DNA from: Bacteroidota bacterium
GTDB taxonomy: Bacteria; Bacteroidota; Bacteroidia; Flavobacteriales; Weeksellaceae
DNA: 12,009 nt
NCBI GenBank assembly: GCA_023420435.1
Contig: JAEZWE010000150.1
Coordinates: 1 to 12,009 of the forward strand
Reading direction: 5' to 3'
Of the stretch, positions 6,746-12,009 are shown one piece after another (position 1 is the first letter of the stretch; the number at the start of each line of letters is the position of its first letter). Made by a program: the position numbers and the translations under genes. Under the pieces are notes generated by a model. The model saw nothing but the letters and a program-made list of their open reading frames with translations, had not been told where the DNA came from and did not search any database.

Positions 6746-8029
6746 TTAAGAATATTCAAACTTTCTGATGACTTCCAAAGTTTGATCAATTTCTTTGTCT
6801 TTTATCGCATTGGAAATAAACCATGTTTCGTATCCGCTTGGTGGGAGATAAATTCCATTTTTTAACAATTGATGAAAGAAATTATTAAAAAGCGAATGAT
6901 TGGCATTTTGCGCTTCATCAAAATTGGAAACCGCAGCAATGTGGAAAAAAACACTCATCATAGAACCTTTTCTGTTAATTCGATGCTGAATATTTTTTTC
7001 GTTCAGAATTTTTCCAATTTCAAAATCTAAAGTTTCGGTTGTTTTATTCAAATTTTTGTAAAAATTTTCATCTTTTTTAATCAGCTCCAGCGTTTTCAAT
7101 CCGGCTCTCATGGCTAAAGGATTTCCACTTAAAGTTCCGGCTTGGTAAACTGCACCTTTTGGCGCCAAATGATCCATAATTTCATTTCTTCCGGCAAATG
7201 CACCAACCGGCATTCCACCACCAATTACTTTTCCGTAGGTTACCAAATCTGCTTTCACCCCAAAAACTTCTTGTGCACCTCCAAAAGCCAAACGAAAACC
7301 CGTCATTACCTCATCAAAAATCAGTAAAGAGCCGTTTTCGTCACAAATTTTTCTCAAATTTTGAAGAAAATTATTTTCCGGTAAAACACAGCCCATATTT
7401 CCGGCTACAGGTTCAATAATGATGGCTGCAATTTCACCTTCATTGTTTTTAAATAAATCCTGAATTTGTTCGAAATCGTTATATCTCGCCAAAAGCGTAT
7501 CTTTTGCCGTTCCTGCTGTAACACCTGGAGAATTGGGGTTTCCAAAGGTTATAGCACCACTTCCTGCTTTTATCAAAAATGAATCGGAATGTCCATGATA
7601 GCAACCTTCAAATTTGATAATTTTATCTCGGTTTGTAAAACCTCTGGCTAAACGAATGGCACTCATACAAGCTTCCGTTCCTGAAGAAACCATTCTTATT
7701 TGGTCGATATTCGGAACATTTTCGATAATAAATTTTGCAATTTCGGTTTCCAGCTCGGTTGGTGTTCCGTAAGAAAAACCTTTTTCTGCTTGTTTTTGAA
7801 CAGCTTCCAAAACATCAGAATGCGTATGTCCTAAAATCGCTGGTCCCCAAGAATTGATATAATCGATGTACGAATTATCATCAACATCGGTTAAATACGC
7901 TCCTTTCGCGGATTTCATAAAAACCGGAACTCCACCAACGGATTTAAAAGCTCTTACCGGAGAATTGACACCTCCAGGAATATATTGTTGCGCCTCATGA
8001 AATAAAGCGGAACTTCTTTGATACTGCAT
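6746..8029 (-). CDS. hemL: Glutamate-1-semialdehyde 2,1-aminomutase
   Basis: A 427-residue PLP-dependent enzyme of class III aminotransferase fold. It converts glutamate-1-semialdehyde to 5-aminolevulinate, the last step of the C5 route into haem and other tetrapyrroles, in the cytoplasm. Diagnostic segments are the N-terminal PGGVNSPVRAFK, SSGTEA (115-120, phosphate binding), FEGCYHGHSD (140-149), FDEVMTGFR (238-246, with Asp239 holding the PLP ring nitrogen) and TYGKVIGGGMPVGAFAG, in which Lys267 forms the Schiff base. The length and ends match the family exactly. The ATG at 8029 gives the expected N-terminus. It is the last gene of a minus-strand cluster, 63 bases after the glucosaminidase gene, and ends at a strong bidirectional terminator. 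A TAAATTTG box at 8085-8078 may give it its own promoter. Confidence 0.98.
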   Translation of the reverse strand: MQYQRSSALFHEAQQYIPGGVNSPVRAFKSVGGVPVFMKSAKGAYLTDVDDNSYIDYINSWGPAILGHTHSDVLEAVQKQAEKGFSYGTPTELETEIAKFIIENVPNIDQIRMVSSGTEACMSAIRLARGFTNRDKIIKFEGCYHGHSDSFLIKAGSGAITFGNPNSPGVTAGTAKDTLLARYNDFEQIQDLFKNNEGEIAAIIIEPVAGNMGCVLPENNFLQNLRKICDENGSLLIFDEVMTGFRLAFGGAQEVFGVKADLVTYGKVIGGGMPVGAFAGRNEIMDHLAPKGAVYQAGTLSGNPLAMRAGLKTLELIKKDENFYKNLNKTTETLDFEIGKILNEKNIQHRINRKGSMMSVFFHIAAVSNFDEAQNANHSLFNNFFHQLLKNGIYLPPSGYETWFISNAIKDKEIDQTLEVIRKFEYS

Positions 8030-8077
8030 TTTTAAGATTTTTTTGAAAAATTAGAAAACGCTTTTCAGCGCATCTTG

Positions 8078-8085
8078 CAAATTTA
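8078..8085 (-). promoter_or_regulatory. Possible internal -7 box for hemL
   Basis: On the minus strand TAAATTTG is an exact match to TAnnTTTG in the 63-bp gap before hemL, predicting a leader of about 42 bases. No convincing -33 TTTG is seen upstream, so it may be weak or accidental. Confidence 0.3.
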
Positions 8086-8092
8086 TGAAATA

Positions 8093-9151
8093 TTAATTTC
8101 TTGGCTTTCGTTCCTTTAGATAAATCAGCTCTCCAACTCGAGGTTGTTGACCATCATCCATCCTGTTTTTTGCGTAAAGTTTGTACAGTTTCACCCCGAA
8201 TTTTTGTGAAATATCGTGCATCGTTTCTCCAACTTCTGCTTTGTATGTTGCTACATTTCCATCCGTATTTTTGGGCTCAAGAAAGATAATCTGATTTTTT
8301 TTTAACAAATTTTTCTCTAATTCATTATATTTTTTCAGACGTTCTTCGGAAACTCCGAATTTCTGAGAAATTAAAGAAAGTTCGATATCTTCAGGAACCA
8401 CAAAAAATTTAATCCCACCATTAGGATGGTTTTTCACTAAAATTGAATTCAAGATTTCCGTTCTGGTTTTAGCCTGAATTTTCTCTACTCTTTTTTGCGT
8501 TTTTGCAAAAGATTCCTGTTTGTAAGGAACTTTAATAGTTTTGGAAACTTCCGGCGTTACTTTTTCCTGATTTAGTTTTGCCATAAAAATTTTATCGTCT
8601 TTTAAGGCAGGATACATTTTCATCACGGTAAACAAAACTTCTTTTGATGTCGTGTTATCGAATTCGTACAAGCGGTATTTTTCAATTTTATCCAACAAAA
8701 TATAGGCGTAACGCGGATTTGTTGCGTAACCTGCTTTTTTAAGACCATGAGCCCAACCTTTGTAATCTTTGGGATCTAGTTTGAACAAATTCACGTAATA
8801 TTTTCTGGTCGCCAAAAAAATGGAATGGTCTTCATAACTCTGTTTTGGATCGTCGTAAACTCGGAAACATTCATTTGGAGCATCATCATTATGCTTCATG
8901 GTTTTTCCGGTCCAATCTTCCTTACATTTTATTCCGAAATGGTTTTTCCCTTGTTGTGCCAATCTACTTTGTCCACCACCGGTTTCTAAAAGTCCCTGTG
9001 CTAAAGTAATGGAAGCCGGAATTTTATATTTTTCCATTTCTTCCACGGCGTATTGTGCGAATTTTTGGATATACTGATCGTCAGTTTTCCAATTTTGTGC
9101 GTTAAATTTTGATAAAATTAAAAGGCTTGTTATCGCTAAAAGTCTTTTCAT
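8093..9151 (-). CDS. Secreted N-acetylglucosaminidase (GH73-like) with C-terminal LysM domains
   Basis: A 352-residue peptidoglycan hydrolase. A signal peptide covers about 1-19 (cleavage near NAQ), so it acts in the periplasm or outside. The catalytic domain (about 25-165) is of the FlgJ/AtlE glucosaminidase type: ITLAQGLLETGGGQSRLAQQ contains the general acid Glu56, and NHFGIKC (70-76), FRVYDD and GYATNPRYAYILLDKIE follow as in the family. This domain cuts the glycan strand at GlcNAc. A linker rich in Lys and Thr leads to two LysM-like repeats near the C-terminus: about 244-294 (SLISQKFGVSEERLKKYN) and about 301-348 (GETMHDISQKFGVKLYKLYA). These bind peptidoglycan. It lies between a PLP enzyme (28 bases upstream) and hemL, with no obvious functional link. 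It may act in cell separation or wall turnover. Confidence 0.92.
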   Translation of the reverse strand: MKRLLAITSLLILSKFNAQNWKTDDQYIQKFAQYAVEEMEKYKIPASITLAQGLLETGGGQSRLAQQGKNHFGIKCKEDWTGKTMKHNDDAPNECFRVYDDPKQSYEDHSIFLATRKYYVNLFKLDPKDYKGWAHGLKKAGYATNPRYAYILLDKIEKYRLYEFDNTTSKEVLFTVMKMYPALKDDKIFMAKLNQEKVTPEVSKTIKVPYKQESFAKTQKRVEKIQAKTRTEILNSILVKNHPNGGIKFFVVPEDIELSLISQKFGVSEERLKKYNELEKNLLKKNQIIFLEPKNTDGNVATYKAEVGETMHDISQKFGVKLYKLYAKNRMDDGQQPRVGELIYLKERKPRN

Positions 9152-9179
9152 ATTTTACTTTTTTCAAATATTTTGATGA

Positions 9180-10085
9180 TTATAAAATCAAATTTCTGTT
9201 TTGTTTTTCTAACTTTTTGTTGGCTCCTTCAATTCCCTGTAAACCTCCTGTATGAAAAGCTAAAATCCTACTTCCATTTGGGAAATATCCTTCTTCAATT
9301 TTTTGGAAAAGTCCTTTCATCATTTTTCCGGTGTAGATGGGATCTAAGGCAATTCCATAATTTTTTTTAAAGTCATTAATGAAATTCACCAACTCTTCCG
9401 AAATTTTACCATAACCTCCTTCCTCTGCAGGAATTAAAATAAAATTTCTTTTCCCAGAAAATTTAAAAATTTCACTTTCCAAACTTTCGTCTTTCACCAC
9501 AGAAAAACCGATAACTTGCTGATTTTCTTCTGCATATTTCGAAATTCCCGCAAGTGTTCCTCCGGTTCCAACTGCGCTGCAAAGATAATTAAAATTCTTT
9601 GTTTCATTTTTCAGCATATATTGTATTCCTTTTACAGCAAGTTTGTTACTACCTCCTTCTGGAATTATTAGTGCATTTGGAAATTCTTTTTTTAAATTTT
9701 CTGTTAATTTTTCTTTGTCCCGATATTCGCTTCTGGTAACAAAACGGAATTTCATTCCATTTTCGTGTGCTTTTCTTAAAGTGGGATTTTCTGTGAAAGA
9801 ATTTTCCAATTCTTCACCTCTAATAATCCCTAAAGTTGGGATTTCTATTTTTTTTCCTAATCCAGAAACAGCAGCAATGTGGTTGGAAAAAGCACCACCA
9901 AATGTAATAATCCGGGGATTTTTGGGTTGATTTTCAAGATATTCATTTATATTGTAAAACAGTTTCCAATACTTGTTTCCGGAAATTTCTTCATCTATTA
10001 AGTCTTCTCTTTTTAGGAAAAGGTGAATTCCTTTTTTTATCGGAATTTCAATCATCGGAACTTCAGAAATTGGGAAATTCATCAT
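9180..10085 (-). CDS. D-cysteine desulfhydrase-like PLP enzyme (ACC deaminase family)
   Basis: A 301-residue fold-type II PLP enzyme. Numbering is from ATG 10085: ISGNKYWKL holds the Schiff-base Lys38, GGAFSNH (63-69) is the substrate-carboxylate loop, and VGTGGT (172-177) binds the PLP phosphate. In ACC deaminases the active site has Tyr-Glu (Glu295) and a Leu (Leu322). Here the equivalent sites read DPIYTGK (Tyr251-Thr252) and HTGG (Thr279), the D-cysteine desulfhydrase pattern. It therefore probably breaks D-cysteine to pyruvate, sulfide and ammonia, although database labels may say ACC deaminase. The start at 10085 is chosen because an AGGA lies just upstream and the ATG overlaps the previous gene's TGA as ATGA. 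The longer reading from 10109 would use TTG, and ATG 10082 is an alternative. Translation is likely coupled to the HExxH gene. Confidence 0.88.
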   Translation of the reverse strand: MMNFPISEVPMIEIPIKKGIHLFLKREDLIDEEISGNKYWKLFYNINEYLENQPKNPRIITFGGAFSNHIAAVSGLGKKIEIPTLGIIRGEELENSFTENPTLRKAHENGMKFRFVTRSEYRDKEKLTENLKKEFPNALIIPEGGSNKLAVKGIQYMLKNETKNFNYLCSAVGTGGTLAGISKYAEENQQVIGFSVVKDESLESEIFKFSGKRNFILIPAEEGGYGKISEELVNFINDFKKNYGIALDPIYTGKMMKGLFQKIEEGYFPNGSRILAFHTGGLQGIEGANKKLEKQNRNLIL

Positions 10086-10420
10086 TCGTTTATTCCTATA
10101 TATTTCCAAAAACTCCAGATTTTTCTGTTTTCAAGATAATTCAAATCATCTTCCATAGCGTAAGCTTCACGTTCAAAGGAAATGTATTTATACGCCAAAA
10201 AACTGTCTTTTAAACGTAAAAACCAATAGCAATATTCCAAAACATACCAAAGGTAAAAAAACAAAATTAACAGCTCAATTTGTTGTCTTAAATGTATTTT
10301 CTCGTGATTGATGAGCACTGCATTGTCTTTATCTTCTGCTTTTTTAAGCAAAATAAACGGAAAAAGAGTAATCCCGGTAATTTTCGTATTTTTGAGAAGC
10401 TTTTGACACACCAAAATCAT
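10082..10420 (-). CDS. Small membrane-associated HExxH protein, putative metallopeptidase-like
   Basis: A 112-residue protein not assigned to a named family. It contains LINHEKIHLRQQIELL, in which His39-Glu40-x-x-His43 forms a zinc-peptidase HExxH motif. It is followed by a strongly hydrophobic segment (about 49-70, with FFYLWYVLEYCYWF) and then FEREAYAMEDD (82-92). A Glu there (83 or 85) could be the third zinc ligand, as in M48/M56-type gluzincins. At this size it would be a minimal core of such an enzyme without a sensor or extra membrane helices. It overlaps the next gene by ATGA. It has no signal peptide. An exact -7 box (TACATTTG, 10433 to 10426) sits only 5 bases before the ATG, which would make the transcript nearly leaderless. 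Peptidase activity is inferred from the motif only; it may be inactive or have another role. Confidence 0.75.
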   Translation of the reverse strand: MILVCQKLLKNTKITGITLFPFILLKKAEDKDNAVLINHEKIHLRQQIELLILFFYLWYVLEYCYWFLRLKDSFLAYKYISFEREAYAMEDDLNYLENRKIWSFWKYIGINE

Positions 10421-10425
10421 AAAAG

Positions 10426-10433
10426 CAAATGTA
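10426..10433 (-). promoter_or_regulatory. Possible -7 box of the HExxH-desulfhydrase-glucosaminidase-hemL cluster
   Basis: On the minus strand TACATTTG matches TAnnTTTG exactly. It sits in the 40-bp gap between two divergent genes. The ATG is only 5 bases downstream, so transcription would begin at or next to the start codon. No good -33 box is found at the right distance. Confidence 0.35.
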
Positions 10434-10460
10434 AAAAAACTTTCGTTGAAGATTTAACCA

Positions 10461-10637
10461 ATGAACAACAACAGCATCAAAGAAAACGAAGACTTTTATT
10501 ACAACGAGCAAGGTTATAAAGTATTTACGGAAAAATTTCATTTAAAACGTGGGTACTGTTGTAAAAGCGGTTGTAAACACTGTCCTTATGGTTACGACAA
10601 AAAAACAGACACATTTAAGAAACCAACTAAAAAATAA
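10461..10637 (+). CDS. DUF5522 cysteine-cluster protein
   Basis: A 58-residue open frame from ATG 10461 to TAA 10635-10637. It reads MNNNSIKENEDFYYNEQGYK, then FTEKFHLKRGYCC and GCKHCPYGYD. Four cysteines (33, 34, 38, 41) in the pattern CCxxxCxxCPY are the hallmark of the DUF5522 family, found in many bacteria and some eukaryotes with unknown function. The cluster suggests binding of zinc or an iron-sulfur centre, which is inference. The tail is Lys/Thr-rich. There is no signal peptide, so it should be cytoplasmic. It is divergent from the HExxH gene and precedes the DUF4136 lipoprotein gene by 9 bases, so those two are probably cotranscribed. The A-rich stretch before the ATG has no strong ribosome-binding site, as is common in this phylum. 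Confidence 0.88.
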   Translation: MNNNSIKENEDFYYNEQGYKVFTEKFHLKRGYCCKSGCKHCPYGYDKKTDTFKKPTKK

Positions 10638-10646
10638 CTTAAAAAA

Positions 10647-11171
10647 ATGAAAAAATATCTTTTCTTGCTTTTGGCTTCAGCAACTTTAGGATTTACTTCC
10701 TGCAGTCCTTTTAATGTAAGGACCGATTACGCTGAAACTGCCAATTTCAACAATTACAGAACGTATAAACTTAGAATTGACGATCTTAAATTAAACGATA
10801 TTGATAAAGATCGCGTATTGAATGAAGTTTCGAGACAGCTACAATCCAAAGGTCTTTCTGTGGGAGACAATCCGGATTTAATTATCAATGTAAAAGCCAA
10901 TCACAAAAAAATTACGGACGTACAAAACAGGAATCCGTATGGAGTTTACGGTTGGGGTGGACCTTTTGGTTGGGGAGTTGGAATGAGCAGAACCTGGTCT
11001 TCCAATTACAATGAAGGTGCTTTAATTTTAGATTTAATAGACGCTAAATCCAATAAGTTGGTTTGGCAAGGAATTGGAAGTGGTATTTCCGTTGATTCGC
11101 CTCGAGCAAAGCAAAAGGAAATTCCACAAATAGTTGCCGAAATAATGGCAAACTATCCTCCAAAAAAATAA
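10647..11171 (+). CDS. DUF4136 lipoprotein
   Basis: A 174-residue lipoprotein. The signal peptide ends in FTSC (Cys19). The following residues, SPFNV, lack the acidic export signal, so it probably stays on the inner face of the outer membrane. The body matches DUF4136: VRTDYAETANFNNYRTYKL (24-42) at the start, a strand with DLIINVKAN, and EGALILDLIDAKSNKLVWQG (123-142) near the end. A Gly/Trp-rich loop (GVYGWGGPFGWGVG, 99-112) interrupts the middle, which is common in the family. DUF4136 proteins are outer-membrane or periplasmic lipoproteins of unknown function. It follows the DUF5522 gene by 9 bases and is followed by a terminator, so these form a two-gene operon. No enzymatic motif is seen. 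Confidence 0.92.
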   Translation: MKKYLFLLLASATLGFTSCSPFNVRTDYAETANFNNYRTYKLRIDDLKLNDIDKDRVLNEVSRQLQSKGLSVGDNPDLIINVKANHKKITDVQNRNPYGVYGWGGPFGWGVGMSRTWSSNYNEGALILDLIDAKSNKLVWQGIGSGISVDSPRAKQKEIPQIVAEIMANYPPKK

Positions 11172-11187
11172 AAAAATTGAAAAACTA

Positions 11188-11214
11188 AAGACCGCTTTTT
11201 GGCGGTTTTTTTTT
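11188..11214 (+). terminator. Rho-independent terminator after the DUF4136 gene
   Basis: The stem ACCGC / GCGGT (11191-11195 with 11202-11206) is extended by A-T pairs and has loop TTTTTG, followed by a tract of nine Ts. The T tract overlaps the last codon of the convergent DUF2752 gene. It is weaker in the opposite direction. Confidence 0.85.
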
Positions 11215-11503
11215 ATTGAAAATAGTCTGGATGTTTTAAATAATATGAAACTAAAATTATAACAAAATTCAAAATTCCTAAGAAAATGAGAACCTTCTTA
11301 TAACTTCTTTTTTTATCAAAAAAACTAAGTATAGCCACAAAAAGTAAAACAAGCAAACTGTAAATCGCAGGATACATATGGAAAGCTTCTTTAAAATCAC
11401 CTTGCACTAATAACCAAAAAGCACGTTGAGCTCCACAACCCAAACATTCAAATCCGAAATTTTCCTTGATTAAGCAAGTCGCCATATAATCCTCTGAAGC
11501 CAT
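11213..11503 (-). CDS. DUF2752 small membrane protein
   Basis: A 96-residue protein. The N-terminal part reads MATCLIKENFGFECLGCGAQRAF (7-29), and ECLGCGAQRA is the DUF2752 signature (usual form CPGCGxxRA). It is followed by LLVQGDFKEAFHMYPAIY, also conserved in the family. Two hydrophobic helices follow (about 45-62 and 70-88). The CxxC pair (Cys20, Cys23) lies ahead of the helices and could bind metal or be redox-active, but the function of the family is unknown. It starts 15 bases after the stop of the flavin oxidoreductase gene upstream, so they are probably one transcript. The start at 11503 gives the usual family length. Met7 (11485) is an alternative. Confidence 0.88.
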   Translation of the reverse strand: MASEDYMATCLIKENFGFECLGCGAQRAFWLLVQGDFKEAFHMYPAIYSLLVLLFVAILSFFDKKRSYKKVLIFLGILNFVIILVSYYLKHPDYFQ

Positions 11504-11518
11504 ATCTTTTGAAAATTT

Positions 11519-12009
11519 TTAAATTTTTGCTCTATCGTACTGATGTGGAAAAAAGCAATTTTCACCAGTTCCAAAAGTTCCTTGTACCGCAAAATAAGGA
11601 TTTCTCAAAATTTCTCTAGCTATAAAAATAAGATCAGTCTGGGAATTCTGCAGAATTTCTTCTGCTTGTTTTACCGATTTTATTAAACCAACAGCACCGG
11701 TAGCAATTTCGGCTTGTTTACGGATTTTTTCAGCAAAAGGAACTTGATATCCATCGAAAAGCGTAATTTTTGCGCCTTGAATATTTCCGCCGCTGGAAAC
11801 ATCAATTAAATCGACTCCTTTTGTTTTTAAAATTTTTGAAAGTTTTACAGAATCTTCAATAGTCCATCCTTTTTCCGCATATTCATCCGCAGAAATTCTT
11901 ACAAAAAGTGGATGATTTTCGTCTAAAACTGAATTTACAGCCTCCACAATTTCTAATAAAAAACGAATTCTGTTTTCGAAATTTCCACCATATTGATCAG
12001 TTCTCACAT
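11519..12009 (-). CDS. Old Yellow Enzyme-family NADH:flavin oxidoreductase, C-terminal part (5' end off window)
   Basis: The 3' 163 codons of an FMN-dependent ene-reductase of the YqjM/NamA type, which reduces activated C=C bonds with NAD(P)H in the cytoplasm. RTDQYGGNFENRIRFLLEI is the strongly conserved OYE segment just before the middle of the barrel. PLFVRISADEYAEKGW, LIDVSSGG, GAVGLIKSVKQAEEIL and FIAREILRNPYF continue the TIM barrel, with the last two forming the FMN-phosphate region. The C-terminus PHQYDRAKI matches the QYxRA tail of the YqjM class. The frame is open through the right edge. The GTG at 12007 is an internal Val codon (N-V-R-T-D), not a start, so roughly the first half of the protein is missing. 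Substrate cannot be deduced. Confidence 0.93.
   Translation of the reverse strand, partial: VRTDQYGGNFENRIRFLLEIVEAVNSVLDENHPLFVRISADEYAEKGWTIEDSVKLSKILKTKGVDLIDVSSGGNIQGAKITLFDGYQVPFAEKIRKQAEIATGAVGLIKSVKQAEEILQNSQTDLIFIAREILRNPYFAVQGTFGTGENCFFPHQYDRAKI

Noticed and set aside
8059..8070. CGCT-GAAA-AGCG hairpin as a terminator of the glucosaminidase gene
   Set aside because: The stem is only 4 bp (read on the minus strand), too weak to list as a feature. It is mentioned only as part of the hemL gap observation.
10086..10109. Extended start (TTG at 10109) for the desulfhydrase
   Set aside because: The upstream ATG 10085 has an AGGA just before it and forms an ATGA overlap with the preceding stop. 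The extra eight residues do not resemble the family N-terminus.
12005..12007. GTG as the start of the flavin oxidoreductase
   Set aside because: The residues after it are the internal conserved OYE segment RTDQYGG, and the frame stays open to the edge, so the gene is truncated by the window.

Overview
This is an AT-rich (roughly one-third GC by eye) chromosomal window from a member of the Bacteroidota, most likely a flavobacterium near Chryseobacterium, Kaistella or Epilithonimonas. The evidence is A-rich leaders with little Shine-Dalgarno signal, several Bacteroidota-type -7 boxes (TAnnTTTG), a lipoprotein with an SSDD surface-export tail, a TonB-dependent receptor, and families typical of the phylum (DUF4136, DUF5522, pRiA4b ORF-3-like). 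No rRNA, tRNA, CRISPR array, transposase or integrase was seen. It looks like core chromosome rather than an island.

Layout. The left edge holds the 5' part of a pRiA4b ORF-3-like gene on the minus strand (1-288). Next, also on the minus strand, is a two-component pair in the order response regulator then histidine kinase (2124 to 409), of the PhoB/PhoR type. Across a 186-bp divergent intergenic region, a plus-strand operon encodes a TonB-dependent outer-membrane receptor (2311-4854) and a beta-helix-like lipoprotein predicted to face outward (4893-6098). It ends at a clear terminator. The divergent region carries TTAAAA/TTAACA-like hexamers spaced about one DNA turn apart. They lie immediately upstream of a -7-like box that lacks a -33 partner, which is the arrangement expected of promoters activated by a PhoB-family regulator. 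I read this as a local regulator-plus-target unit, possibly phosphate-responsive surface nutrient uptake. The substrate cannot be read from sequence.

A small secreted TonB-C-like protein with its own well-formed promoter follows (6301-6687). It converges on a four-gene minus-strand cluster through a shared 15-bp-stem terminator. In transcription order that cluster is a small HExxH membrane protein (10420-10082), a PLP enzyme best read as D-cysteine desulfhydrase rather than ACC deaminase (start placed at 10085, overlapping the previous stop as ATGA), a secreted glucosaminidase with LysM domains (9151-8093), and hemL for 5-aminolevulinate synthesis (8029-6746).

Divergent from that cluster, only 40 bp away, is a 58-residue cysteine-cluster DUF5522 gene (10461-10637), followed after 9 bp by a DUF4136 lipoprotein (10647-11171) and a terminator. 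The right end carries a minus-strand pair: the 3' part of an Old Yellow Enzyme-type oxidoreductase that runs off the edge (11519-12009), then a DUF2752 membrane protein (11213-11503).

No non-coding stretch exceeds 300 bases. The longest are 289-408, 2125-2310 and 6099-6300, whose regulatory content is listed. I see no clear novel multi-gene defence or mobile system. The most interesting unit is the two-component pair with its receptor, lipoprotein and phased repeats.
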